This document shows positions 8,059-15,980 of a DNA stretch of 64,000 bases, piece after piece; positions within the stretch are counted from its first letter, which is position 1; the number at the start of each line of letters is the position of its first letter. The notes below the pieces were generated by a model. It made no database searches. It saw only the letters and a program-made list of their open reading frames with translations, and was not told where the DNA came from. Source of the stretch: Longispora sp047121295 (GTDB taxonomy: Bacteria > Actinomycetota > Actinomycetes > Mycobacteriales > Micromonosporaceae); contig NZ_CP139447.1 of NCBI RefSeq assembly GCF_047121295.1, positions 1,364,001 through 1,428,000 of the forward strand. The letters are read 5' to 3'. A program made the translations under genes and the position numbers.

Positions 8059-9108
8059 ATGATGAAGAAGATCGTCGTGACCGCCGCAGCCGGAGTCAGC
8101 ATGGTTCTCGCATCCGGGGTGGCCGCCGAGGCCGCACCCCACCGCAGCTACGCCTGGGAGCTGAACTCCACCCCGACCACGTCGCGGTTGCGCGGCCTGG
8201 CGGCCGTGAACTCGCACATCGCGTGGGCCTCCGGTTCGCAGGGCAAGATCCTGCGCACCACCGACGCCGGGCACACCTGGCAGTCGGTCGGCCCGGCCGG
8301 GGTGGACGCCCTGCAGTTCCGCGACATCGAGGCGTTCGACGCCCGCAACGCCGTGGCGCTGTCGATCGGCCCGGGCCAGGACTCCCGGGTGTACGTGACG
8401 GCGGACGCCGGCCGCACCTGGACGAAGTCATTCCAGAACACCGACGAGAACGCGTTCTACGACTGCGTCGCCTTCGGTGACCGCCAGCACGGCCTGGCGA
8501 TGTCCGACCCGGTGGACGGCAGGTTCCGGATCATCTCGACCTCCGACGGCGGCCGGTCGTGGTCCGTGGTCGACCCGGCGGGGATGCCGGCGGCGCTGCC
8601 GGGCGAGGGCGCGTTCGCCGCGTCGGGCACCTGCCTGGTGGCCCGGGGCGACGACTACTGGCTGGCCTCCGGCGGCGGTGAGTTCGCCCGGGTGTTCCAC
8701 TCGTCCGACCTGGGCCGGACCTGGACCGTGGCGAACACCCCGCTGCGCAGCATCCCGTCGGCGGGCGTCTTCTCGCTGGCGTTCCGCTCCGCCACGGAGG
8801 GCATCGCGATCGGCGGCGACTTCGCCGAGCCCGGCCGGCCCGGCCAGCTGCTGGCCGTGACGCACGACGGCGGCGCGACGTGGACCGAGGTCACCGACAC
8901 CGCCCCGCAGGGGTACCGCTCGGGCGCGGTCTGGACCGGCGCGGAGTACATCGCGGTCGGCCCGACGGGCAGCGACTACTCGTTCGACGGGATCACCTGG
9001 AAGCCGTTCGACACGGGCAGCTTCGACGCGGTGTCGACGGCCCACGGGCAGTTCACCTGGGCCTCCGGCGAGCAGGGCCGGGCGGCCCGCCTGGTCGTCC
9101 GTCACTGA
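8059..9108 (+). CDS. Secreted BNR/Ycf48-like beta-propeller protein
   Basis: 349 residues beginning with a signal peptide (MMKKIVVTAAAGVSMVLASGVAAEA, cleavage likely after AEA). The mature part is a chain of propeller blades marked by Asp-box-like turns: TTDAGHTWQS, TADAGRTWTK, TSDGGRSWSV, SSDLGRTWTV and THDGGATWTE. Such sialidase-like or photosystem-assembly (Ycf48)-like propellers are common secreted proteins in actinobacteria, often mislabelled oxidoreductase. No catalytic residues of a sialidase are evident, so a binding role is more likely. There is no ribosome site; TAGAGT (8040-8045) lies 13 bases before the ATG, implying a very short leader. Confidence 0.8.
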   Translation: MMKKIVVTAAAGVSMVLASGVAAEAAPHRSYAWELNSTPTTSRLRGLAAVNSHIAWASGSQGKILRTTDAGHTWQSVGPAGVDALQFRDIEAFDARNAVALSIGPGQDSRVYVTADAGRTWTKSFQNTDENAFYDCVAFGDRQHGLAMSDPVDGRFRIISTSDGGRSWSVVDPAGMPAALPGEGAFAASGTCLVARGDDYWLASGGGEFARVFHSSDLGRTWTVANTPLRSIPSAGVFSLAFRSATEGIAIGGDFAEPGRPGQLLAVTHDGGATWTEVTDTAPQGYRSGAVWTGAEYIAVGPTGSDYSFDGITWKPFDTGSFDAVSTAHGQFTWASGEQGRAARLVVRH

Positions 9109-9159
9109 TCGGACACATCGACGAGGCGGGGAGCGGGTCGTTTCGTCCATCATGGATGA

Positions 9160-11742
9160 ATGACGACGCGGCGCGACACGCTCCCCGCCTTCGACGGCGC
9201 GGCCGAGCTGACCGACCTGCTGGGCAGCCTGTACGCGCCGCCGCCGAACCTGCGCTGGCGGCGCTGGCGGCGCAGGATGCCCGTCGTGCACCTGGTCCGG
9301 GGCCCGGCGAACGCCGACCTGCTGGACCGGATCAAGCTGCGGTTCTCCGGCCAGATCCCGACCGCCCGGCTCCAGCTCACCCCCGCTGACGGCGACGACC
9401 TGCGTGCCGTCCTCGCGCACATCGTCGAGCTGCTCGCCGGGGCCCGCGCCTCGGGCGGCCGGCTGCGGTTCCGCCGGCACCAGCTCGTGGAGTACCTGCT
9501 CCAGCCGCTGCCCCGGGACGGCACGGCCGACGCGGCGAACCGCGACCGGCTCCGGCGCCGGCTGGTCCGCTGGCTGGGCGCGGTCGACCAGGCCAAGGAG
9601 GCCGTGCCGAAGGAGTGGCTGAAGGTCCTGGTCGGGGCCCTGATCACCCCGGCGACCGCGATCGCCGCCGCGCTGGTGGCCCGGTTCGGCCGGCACGCCC
9701 GGTGGCTGACCACCCAGCCGTACCTGAACCCGGCCGGGGCCGCCGGCCTGACCGGGTTCAGCCGGCAGCTCGGCAACGCCCGGCACGTCGAGCGGCACCC
9801 GGTCCAGGTCGAACAGCTGCTGGTCGCGGCGTTCCTCGCCGACCTGAGCGCGGCGTCCACCCGCCGGCTGGCCGGCTGGACCCGGCCCCGGTGGCGGCGG
9901 CGGCCGGTGGCGCTGCTGATCGACGACCTGACCGCCGCCCCGGTCGGCCCCCGGCTGCTGCGGGCCCTGCTGGAGGAGCGCCGGGCCGTACCGGGCGACC
10001 CGTTGCTGCTGCTCGTCGCGGACGCCGGCCCGCCCGACGGCCCGGCCGGCGACCTGGCGATCGGCGCGCCGGCCCTGCGCCAGCAGCTCGACAACGGCGT
10101 GGACGGGCACGAGATCGAGACCCTGGTGGTGCCCGACGCGGTCGTGCCCACGGCCGAGGTGCCGTTCACGCTGCGCGAACGCCGGCTGTGGCCCGGCTGG
10201 GTGTGGCCGACCGTGGCCGGGGTGGTCGGGGTGGCGCTGGCCGTCGCGGTCGGCGGCACCTGGTTCCAGGACCGTCGGGCGTGGTCGGCAGCGCACTGCG
10301 GGCTGTCCGGGCCCCGGGCCGGGGTGGAGCTGCTCACCGTGGGGCGCGAGTGCGTCGGGGTGTCCGACGGCACGTACCCCTTCGTCAACGACCTGGACGT
10401 CTCCCGGGCCCGGGGGCCGGCGGAGCTGGGCCAACGCAGGGTCGAGATCGACCGGCTGACCGCCGTGCAGGCCACCATCGCCGACCGCAACGCCGAGATC
10501 GTCGGCAGCGGCCGGCCGTTCGTGACGGTCATGCACCTGACGGCGGTCACGGTGGCCAGCCCGTCCGGGGCCCTGCTCAAGGGCGCGCGCGAGCAGCTCG
10601 AAGGGGTGGCGGTCGCGCAGCGCGAGCTGGTGGAGTCGGGCACCCCGATCCGGATCCTGATCGCCAACGCCGGATACCGGATGGGCCAGGCCCCCCTGGT
10701 CGCCGACCTCGTGGTGGACATGGCCGCCAGGGAGGGGGTCGTGGCCGTGATCGGCATGGGCCAGAGTCTCGCCCCGACGAAGGTGGCGATGGGCCGGCTC
10801 CAGGCGGCCGGGCTGCCGATGGTCGGCAGCGTCACCTCCGACGACGACCTGCCCACCCTCTTCCCGCTCTACCACCAGGTCGGGCCGAACAACCGGCGCG
10901 AGGCCGCCGTCGCCGCCGCCTTCGTCCGGCACCGGCTCCGGACGACCAAGGTCCGGGTGTACTCCTCCGGCGACCCCGCCGACACCTACAGCGCCAACCT
11001 GGCCGCCGACGCCGAGGCGGCGTTCGCGGCCGAGGGGTTGGTCGTGGAGCTGCCCGGCCAGGGCCGGTACCGGACCGACTCCACCGCGAACCTGCCCCTG
11101 CCCACGTCCTCCCAGCGCGGGGGCGAGGCGTGCGCCGGCGACAGCCTGCCGTTCTTCGCGGGCCGGGAGGCCGAGCTGAGTGAGTTCCTGAGCGGGCTGT
11201 CCCAGAGCTGCCCGTCCAAGCGGGTCCGGATCCTGGCCGACGACGATGCGACCCGGTTCGTGCTGGACGGCAAGCTGGCCGGCTTCCCGAACGTGGAGCT
11301 GCGCTACCTGTCCTTCGCCAGCAGCGCGGCGCTGGCCACCGGGTCCGGGGTGACCGGGTGCCAGCCGGCCCGGTTCTACCAGCTCTACCAGGAACTGTTC
11401 GGCCGGCAGTGTGACGACGCGCTGGACGGCCGGGCCCTGATCGGCCGGGACACCGTGATGGTCGTCGCCCAGGCGGTGGCCCGGATCCAGGAGCACGGCG
11501 CCCAGATCCCGGTCAGCCCGGGGGAGGTGCGGTGGGGGATCTGGCGGATCGGGGACCCCGGGCCCTTCGTGGGCGCGAGCGGGCTGATCGACTACGCGCA
11601 CGCCCCGACCGGACAGGTACCCAGAAACAAGGTCGTTCTGGTCATGCTCGCCCAGGTCGGGCAGCCCCGGCCCACCCTGGAGTGGCAGTGTGGCACGCTC
11701 GACGACGCGCATCCGGCGGCCGGTGGTTGCCCGGTGGAGTGA
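9160..11742 (+). CDS. Membrane protein: degenerate NTPase-like N-terminus, transmembrane helix, periplasmic-binding C-terminus
   Basis: 860 residues. The first 340 are Arg-rich and read like a P-loop NTPase that has lost its GKT: HLVRGPANADLL (44-55) sits where a Walker A would be and VALLIDDL (250-257) looks like a Walker B. A hydrophobic stretch at 153-176 is a possible membrane helix; a clearer one spans about 345-368 (PGWVWPTVAGVVGVALAVAV). The rest (about 450-830) follows the Leu/Ile/Val or amide-binding protein fold: VVAVIGMGQSLAPTKVA, GLPMVGSVTSDDDLPTLFPLYHQVGPNN, VRVYSSGDPADTYSANLAADAEAA. The likely topology is an outside ligand domain linked to an inside signalling domain, acting as a receptor rather than a transporter. 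CATCAT (9148-9153), 6 bases before the ATG, may be a variant leaderless -10 box. Confidence 0.7.
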   Translation: MTTRRDTLPAFDGAAELTDLLGSLYAPPPNLRWRRWRRRMPVVHLVRGPANADLLDRIKLRFSGQIPTARLQLTPADGDDLRAVLAHIVELLAGARASGGRLRFRRHQLVEYLLQPLPRDGTADAANRDRLRRRLVRWLGAVDQAKEAVPKEWLKVLVGALITPATAIAAALVARFGRHARWLTTQPYLNPAGAAGLTGFSRQLGNARHVERHPVQVEQLLVAAFLADLSAASTRRLAGWTRPRWRRRPVALLIDDLTAAPVGPRLLRALLEERRAVPGDPLLLLVADAGPPDGPAGDLAIGAPALRQQLDNGVDGHEIETLVVPDAVVPTAEVPFTLRERRLWPGWVWPTVAGVVGVALAVAVGGTWFQDRRAWSAAHCGLSGPRAGVELLTVGRECVGVSDGTYPFVNDLDVSRARGPAELGQRRVEIDRLTAVQATIADRNAEIVGSGRPFVTVMHLTAVTVASPSGALLKGAREQLEGVAVAQRELVESGTPIRILIANAGYRMGQAPLVADLVVDMAAREGVVAVIGMGQSLAPTKVAMGRLQAAGLPMVGSVTSDDDLPTLFPLYHQVGPNNRREAAVAAAFVRHRLRTTKVRVYSSGDPADTYSANLAADAEAAFAAEGLVVELPGQGRYRTDSTANLPLPTSSQRGGEACAGDSLPFFAGREAELSEFLSGLSQSCPSKRVRILADDDATRFVLDGKLAGFPNVELRYLSFASSAALATGSGVTGCQPARFYQLYQELFGRQCDDALDGRALIGRDTVMVVAQAVARIQEHGAQIPVSPGEVRWGIWRIGDPGPFVGASGLIDYAHAPTGQVPRNKVVLVMLAQVGQPRPTLEWQCGTLDDAHPAAGGCPVE

Positions 11743-11897
11743 AACCCTCGGGAGTCTGGCAGAATGGTCGGCTGGTAACACTGTCGTGTCGGCGCCCTCT
11801 AACCCCGGCACGGCGGCAGTCCACCCGAGGAGCAAGCGCCAAACCCCACTGGCGCGAAGCCACTCAACCGAAGCTACCGCTCAGGAGCAGTTCTACC

Positions 11898-12389
11898 GTG
11901 GCTACAAAGATTCGTCTTCTGCGGATGGGCAAGATCCGCAACCCGCAGTACCGCATCGTCGTCGCCGACTCGCGCACCAAGCGTGACGGCAAGGCGATCG
12001 AGTTCCTCGGCATCTACCACCCGAAGGAGGAGCCCTCGCTGATCGAGGTCAACTCCGAGCGGGCGCAGTACTGGCTGTCCGTCGGCGCGCAGCCGAGCGA
12101 GCCGGTCCTGGCGCTGCTGAAGCTCACGGGCGACTGGCAGAAGTTCAAGGGTCTCGAGGCCCCCGCGCCGCTGAAGGTCGCCGCCCCGCGCGCCGACAAG
12201 AAGGCCGCGTACGAGGCGGAGTCGAAGTTCGCCGCCGGTCTCGCCGAGGCCCCGAAGGCTGAGAAGAAGCCGGCCAAGAAGGCCGCCGAGAAGACCGAGG
12301 CCCCCAAGGCCGAGGCCGCCCCGGCCGTCGAGGCTGAGACCAAGACCGAGGAGCAGGCCGTTGTTGCGGACGCAGGCGCGGACGCCTGA
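11898..12389 (+). CDS. rpsP: 30S ribosomal protein S16 with Lys/Ala-rich tail
   Basis: Structural protein of the small subunit. The conserved core MATKIRLLRMGKIRNPQYRI through LLKLTGDWQKFKG fills residues 1-90; beyond it is an actinobacterial extension rich in Lys, Ala and Glu (KAEKKPAKKAAEKTEAPK), giving 163 residues against about 85 in E. coli. AGGAG (11883-11887) lies 10 bases before the GTG. It leads the run rpsP-khpA-rimM-trmD-rplS, the usual ribosome-maturation cluster. A TAACACT at 11776-11782 is a possible -10 box about 115 bases upstream, with no convincing -35. Confidence 0.97.
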   Translation: MATKIRLLRMGKIRNPQYRIVVADSRTKRDGKAIEFLGIYHPKEEPSLIEVNSERAQYWLSVGAQPSEPVLALLKLTGDWQKFKGLEAPAPLKVAAPRADKKAAYEAESKFAAGLAEAPKAEKKPAKKAAEKTEAPKAEAAPAVEAETKTEEQAVVADAGADA

Positions 12390-12390
12390 A

Positions 12391-12621
12391 GTGCTCCGCC
12401 CGGCGCTGGAGCACCTGGTCAAGGGCATCGTCGAGCACACTGATGACGTCAGGGTGCGGATGGTCGACTCCCGGCGCGGTGCGCGCCTGGAGATCCGGGT
12501 GCACCCCGACGACCTCGGCACGGTGATCGGCCGGGGTGGTCGGACCGCCCGCGCGCTGCGCACCGTCGTCGGTTCGATCGGTGGCCGTGGGGTCCGGGTC
12601 GAGATCGTCGACGCGTACTAG
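12391..12621 (+). CDS. khpA: KH-domain RNA-binding protein KhpA
   Basis: A 76-residue single KH domain with the GxxG loop VIGRGGRTARAL between residues 44 and 55 and the following helix ALRTVVGS. Homologues bind RNA, often as a dimer with KhpB/Jag, and influence cell division and ribosome assembly. GTG 12391 lies one base after the rpsP stop; a TTG at 12361 would add ten residues overlapping rpsP and is less likely. Its place between rpsP and rimM is conserved in many Gram-positive bacteria. Confidence 0.93.
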   Translation: MLRPALEHLVKGIVEHTDDVRVRMVDSRRGARLEIRVHPDDLGTVIGRGGRTARALRTVVGSIGGRGVRVEIVDAY

Positions 12622-12632
12622 GGAAGTTCAAG

Positions 12633-12669
12633 GCGGCGCCGGGCCCAGCCCGGCGCCGCTTCTCTCTTT
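12633..12669 (+). terminator. Intrinsic terminator between khpA and rimM
   Basis: An 11-bp stem (GCGGCGCCGGG, 12633-12643, with 12649-12659), 5-base loop and the pyrimidine tail TTCTCTCTTT. It should reduce read-through from the r-protein pair into rimM-trmD. Confidence 0.75.
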
Positions 12670-12687
12670 GTGGCAGGAGTTCAGGTC

Positions 12688-13206
12688 ATGTTGTTGATTG
12701 TGGGGCGGATCATCCGTCCGCACGGGATCCGTGGCGAGGTCGTCGCGGAGCTCCGCACGGACGACCCCCAGGATCGCTTCGTGCCCGGGACGGTGTTCAC
12801 CACCGACCCGGTGGCCCGGGGTCCGCTGACCCTGGAGTACGCGCGCCAGCACACGACGGCCGGCAAGGCCCGCCTGCTCCTCGCCCTGGAGGAGGTCAAC
12901 GACCGCGACACGGCGGACAGCCTGCGGGGCGTGTTCCTCGGCGTCGAGGTCGAGGACCTGCCCGAGATCGACGACCCGGACGAGTTCCACGACCACCAGC
13001 TGGTCGGGCTCGCCGTGATGGTCGACGGCGAGAAGATCGGCGAGGTCAGCCGGGTCATCCACGGTCCGGCGCACGACCAGCTCGTGGTCCGCCGGCCCGG
13101 TACCCACGACGCGCTCGTGCCGTTCGTGGCCGCGATCGTGCCGGAGGTCGACGTGGCCGGCGGCAAGGTCGTGGTGACCCCGCCCGGCGGGCTGTTCGAT
13201 CTGTGA
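12688..13206 (+). CDS. rimM: 16S rRNA processing protein RimM
   Basis: Assists 30S head maturation and binds S19. The 172-residue protein shows the RimM N domain (MLLIVGRIIRPHGIRGEVVAELRTDDP) and the PRC-barrel domain (FHDHQLVGLAVMVDGEKIGEVSRVI, LVPFVAAIVPEVDVAGGKVVVTPPGGL). ATG 12688 is preferred over GTG 12670 because AGGAG (12675-12679) sits 8 bases before it. The stop overlaps the trmD start in a GTGA. Confidence 0.95.
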   Translation: MLLIVGRIIRPHGIRGEVVAELRTDDPQDRFVPGTVFTTDPVARGPLTLEYARQHTTAGKARLLLALEEVNDRDTADSLRGVFLGVEVEDLPEIDDPDEFHDHQLVGLAVMVDGEKIGEVSRVIHGPAHDQLVVRRPGTHDALVPFVAAIVPEVDVAGGKVVVTPPGGLFDL

Positions 13207-13964
13207 GAGTCGACGTCTTCACGATCTTCCCGGACTACCTGGCCCCGCTGGAGCTGTCCCTGATCGGCAAGGCCCGGGGCACCGGCGTGCTGGACCTGCG
13301 CGCCACGGACCTGCGGGACTTCACCCACGACGTGCACCGCACCGTGGACGACACGCCGTACGGCGGCGGCCCGGGCATGGTGATGCGCCCCGAGCCGTGG
13401 GGGCAGGCGCTGGACACGGTGCTGACCCCCGAGAGCCTGCTGCTCGTGCCGAGCCCGGCCGGGCGGCGGTTCGACCAGGCGATGGCGCACGAGCTCGCCT
13501 CCGAGGAGCATCTCGTCTTCGCCTGCGGGCGCTACGAGGGCATCGACCAGCGGGTCCTGACCCAGGCCGCGACGGTCTGCAGGGTCCAGGAGGTGTCCCT
13601 GGGCGACTATGTGCTGTTCGGGGGCGAGGTGGCCGTCCTGGTGGTCCTGGAGGCCGTCACGCGGCTGTTGCCGGGCGTGCTGGGCAACGCGGACTCGCTG
13701 CTGGAGGAGTCGCACGCCGCCGGGCTGCTCGAGGCGCCGATGTACACGAAACCGGCCGAATGGCGCGGGCATGGGGTCCCGGAGATTCTCCGTTCCGGGG
13801 ATCATGCGAAAATTGCTCGATGGCGACGCGACCAGTCGCTGTTACGCACGGCACAGCAGAGGCCTGACCTGCTGAAACAGTGTTTCGACACGCTTGACAA
13901 GCGTGATCTCGCTGTCCTGTCCGAGGCCGGATTTCAGGTATCAGCCCAGGATGTGGCAGAGTAG
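13203..13964 (+). CDS. trmD: tRNA (guanine37-N1)-methyltransferase TrmD
   Basis: Makes m1G37 in tRNAs and prevents +1 frameshifting. All SPOUT-knot motifs are present in 253 residues: YGGGPGMVMRPEPW, LVFACGRYEGIDQRV, EVSLGDYVLFGGEVAVLV and PGVLGNADSLLEES, then the C-terminal TKPAEWRGHGVPEILRSGDH. GTG at 13203 overlaps the rimM stop, so the two are coupled. The last 200 bases use more A/T-ending codons than the rest of the gene. Confidence 0.97.
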   Translation: MRVDVFTIFPDYLAPLELSLIGKARGTGVLDLRATDLRDFTHDVHRTVDDTPYGGGPGMVMRPEPWGQALDTVLTPESLLLVPSPAGRRFDQAMAHELASEEHLVFACGRYEGIDQRVLTQAATVCRVQEVSLGDYVLFGGEVAVLVVLEAVTRLLPGVLGNADSLLEESHAAGLLEAPMYTKPAEWRGHGVPEILRSGDHAKIARWRRDQSLLRTAQQRPDLLKQCFDTLDKRDLAVLSEAGFQVSAQDVAE

Positions 13965-14045
13965 TGGGGTTGCTTCTGGCAGCCCAAACCGTATTGACCG
14001 ACCCGCGCGCCTATGCGCGCCTTGAGCACGAGGGAAGCAGCAGCG

Positions 14046-14405
14046 ATGAACACGCTGGACACCCTAGACGCCCAGTCTCAGCGGACTGACATCCCGCACT
14101 TCCGCGCCGGCGACACGCTCAAGGTGTCCGTTCGGGTCGTCGAGGGCAACCGTTCCCGGGTCCAGGCCTTCCAGGGCGTCGTGATCGCCCGCCAGGGCGC
14201 CGGCCTGCGGGAGACCTTCATCATCCGCAAGGTCAGCTTCGGCGTCGGCGTCGAGCGGACCCTGCCGGTGAACAGCCCGGTGATCGACAAGATCGAGGTC
14301 GTCACCTACGGTGCCGTCCGCCGCGCCAAGCTCTACTACCTGCGCGAGCTGCGTGGTAAGAAGGCCAAGATCAAGGAGCGTCGCGACCCGAAGCCGGTCA
14401 GCTAG
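14046..14405 (+). CDS. rplS: 50S ribosomal protein L19
   Basis: L19 lies at the subunit interface. The 119-residue protein contains the family core HFRAGDTLKVSVRVVEGN, VQAFQGVVIARQG, ETFIIRKVSFGVGVERTLPVNSP and LYYLRELRGKKAKIKE. ATG 14046 follows AGGGA (14031-14035). A 6-bp GC hairpin (GCGCGC at 14005-14010 and 14015-14020) lies in the 81-base gap after trmD and could be an attenuator or part of the rplS leader. Confidence 0.97.
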   Translation: MNTLDTLDAQSQRTDIPHFRAGDTLKVSVRVVEGNRSRVQAFQGVVIARQGAGLRETFIIRKVSFGVGVERTLPVNSPVIDKIEVVTYGAVRRAKLYYLRELRGKKAKIKERRDPKPVS

Positions 14406-14426
14406 CCGCTTCGAGATCGTCTGACA

Positions 14427-14439
14427 TAGGCTCACTCCC
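14427..14439 (+). promoter_or_regulatory. Leaderless -10 promoter of the first lepB
   Basis: TAGGCT (14427-14432), 7 bases, then GTG at 14440. The same hexamer precedes the second lepB. Confidence 0.6.
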
Positions 14440-15336
14440 GTGAGCGAGCCCGAACGACCGTTTGATCGCCCCCGTGGTTCACGTGAACCCGGGGGCGATC
14501 GCCGTGCCAGCATCCGACAGCGGATCAAGAAGCGCCGGCAACAGATGCCCTGGTGGCAGGAGATGCCCCTCCTGTTGATCATCGCGTTCTGCATGGCCGT
14601 GCTGCTGCGCACGTTCCTGGTGCAGGCCTTCTTCATCCCGTCCGGCTCGATGGAGCCGACGCTGCAGATCGGCGACCGGGTGCTCGTCAACAAGGTCGTC
14701 TACGACCTGTGGTCGCCCGAGCGCGGCGAGGTCGTGGTGTTCCGGGGCACGGAGAAGTGGGCGCCCGAGGTGGTGGCGGCGCCGACCTCGTCGGGGCTGC
14801 TCGGCCGGATCGGCCGTGGCTTCGGCGATCTCGTCGGGTTCAGCGAGCCGAGCGAGAAGGACTTCATCAAACGCATCATCGGGGTACCGGGGGACGTCGT
14901 CGCCTGCTGCGACGCCGAGGGCCGGGTCACGGTGAACGGCAAGGGCCTCGACGAGCCCTACGTGAAGGACAACTCGCTGATCCAGGAGCCCATCCCGGGC
15001 CAGGAGTGCCGGACCCGCAAGTTCGCCAAGCTCACGGTCCAGCCGGGGCACGTGTTCGTGATGGGCGACCACCGCGCGGTCTCGCAGGACTCCCGGTGCA
15101 ACGGGCAGGTGCCGATCGACAAGATCATCGGCAGGGCGTTCGTGGTCGCCTGGCCGGCGGGCCGGTGGGCCTCGCTGTCCGTTCCGGAGACCTTTTCGGG
15201 GGTACCGAAGCTGAACGCCCTCCGGCTGGAACCGCGCCGGGCGGCCGTGGCTCCCTTGGGTATGGGTCTGATAATTCCGGGCATGGCGGTGTCGGTGCAC
15301 ACAGCACGGCGTCGGGGACGTAGGCTCCCTTGGTGA
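14440..15336 (+). CDS. lepB: Signal peptidase I (first of a tandem pair)
   Basis: Cleaves signal peptides on the outer face of the membrane. In 298 residues it has a charged cytosolic N-terminus, one membrane helix (about 42-60), the Ser70 nucleophile in FIPSGSMEPTL and the general base Lys144 in DFIKRIIGVPGD, then GHVFVMGDHRAVSQDSR. A 30-residue segment between residues 105 and 135 is an insertion not present in the next paralogue. The tail after SVPETF is hydrophobic (LGMGLIIPGMAVSV) and may be a second membrane segment. A 37-base hairpin covers codons 9-21. The stop overlaps the next lepB. Confidence 0.95.
   Translation: MSEPERPFDRPRGSREPGGDRRASIRQRIKKRRQQMPWWQEMPLLLIIAFCMAVLLRTFLVQAFFIPSGSMEPTLQIGDRVLVNKVVYDLWSPERGEVVVFRGTEKWAPEVVAAPTSSGLLGRIGRGFGDLVGFSEPSEKDFIKRIIGVPGDVVACCDAEGRVTVNGKGLDEPYVKDNSLIQEPIPGQECRTRKFAKLTVQPGHVFVMGDHRAVSQDSRCNGQVPIDKIIGRAFVVAWPAGRWASLSVPETFSGVPKLNALRLEPRRAAVAPLGMGLIIPGMAVSVHTARRRGRRLPW
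14464..14500 (+). other. Long hairpin inside the 5' coding region of lepB
   Basis: GATCGCCCCCG (14464-14474) pairs with CGGGGGCGATC (14490-14500) and encloses the 14-bp palindrome GGTTCACGTGAACC (14476-14489) with one bulged T. It begins about 25 bases after the predicted RNA 5' end. It may be the rplS terminator lying inside the next gene, or a translation control element. Confidence 0.7.
15321..15332 (+). promoter_or_regulatory. Leaderless -10 promoter of the second lepB
   Basis: TAGGCT (15321-15326), 6 bases, then GTG at 15333; located in the last codons of the first lepB. Both transcription from here and coupled translation from upstream are possible. Confidence 0.5.
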
Positions 15337-15980
15337 TTGCCGAGGAGACCAGTAAGAAGAGTTCTGGATCGTTCTGGCGCGAGCTGCCGTTCCTGCTGGT
15401 CGTGGCCGTGGTCGTGGCCCTGCTGGTGCGCGGCTTCGTCCTCCAGACGTTCTACATCCCGTCCGAGTCGATGGAGATGACACTCGTCAAGGACGACCGG
15501 GTCCTGGTCAACAAGCTGGTCTACGACTTCCGCGCCCCGCACCGCGGTGAGGTGATCGTCTTCGAGGCCCCGCAGAGCTGGCGGAGCAACCCGGACGAGA
15601 AGGACTTCATCAAGCGCGTCATCGGCGTCGGTGGTGACCATGTGGTCTGCTGCGACGCGCAGAACCGGATCACGGTCAACGGCGTGCCGCTGGACGAGTC
15701 CTCCTACGTCTACGACCAGCCGGGAGTCGAGCGCGACTCCAGCCCGGACCCGTTCGACGTGGTCGTGCCGAAGGACAGGCTGTGGGTGATGGGCGACCAC
15801 CGCTACCACTCCGGCGACTCCCGAGAGCACTACGTGCGCAGCAGCCACGACGCGACGACGGCCACGATCGCGGTGGACTCGGTGGTCGGGCGGGCCTTCG
15901 TGCTGTTCTGGCCGTTCGACAGAGCGAGGTGGTTGTCCGTGCCCGACTCCTACGACAAGGTGCCCGACCCGCCGTCATGA
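15333..15980 (+). CDS. lepB: Signal peptidase I (second of a tandem pair)
   Basis: A 215-residue paralogue of the preceding gene, with one membrane helix (about 17-37), Ser46 in YIPSESMEMTL and Lys94 in DFIKRVIGVGGD, then DRLWVMGDHRYHSGDSREH. The usual Pro of the GxPGD motif is Gly here. GTG 15333 overlaps the upstream TGA in a GTGA. Tandem signal peptidases are common in actinobacteria with large secretomes and usually differ in substrate choice; that division is not shown here. Confidence 0.95.
   Translation: MIAEETSKKSSGSFWRELPFLLVVAVVVALLVRGFVLQTFYIPSESMEMTLVKDDRVLVNKLVYDFRAPHRGEVIVFEAPQSWRSNPDEKDFIKRVIGVGGDHVVCCDAQNRITVNGVPLDESSYVYDQPGVERDSSPDPFDVVVPKDRLWVMGDHRYHSGDSREHYVRSSHDATTATIAVDSVVGRAFVLFWPFDRARWLSVPDSYDKVPDPPS

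Noticed and set aside
5985..11835. Very long minus-strand open frames (hundreds to over 1100 codons) opposite proS, the propeller and the receptor gene
   Set aside because: They are antisense shadows caused by high GC in third codon positions: low-complexity His/Arg/Pro/Asp-rich translations without domains, while the plus strand encodes recognisable proteins.
13965..14045. Ribosomal-protein autoregulatory leader for rplS
   Set aside because: The gap holds one short GC hairpin but nothing I can match to a known L19 leader; mentioned with the gene but not called.
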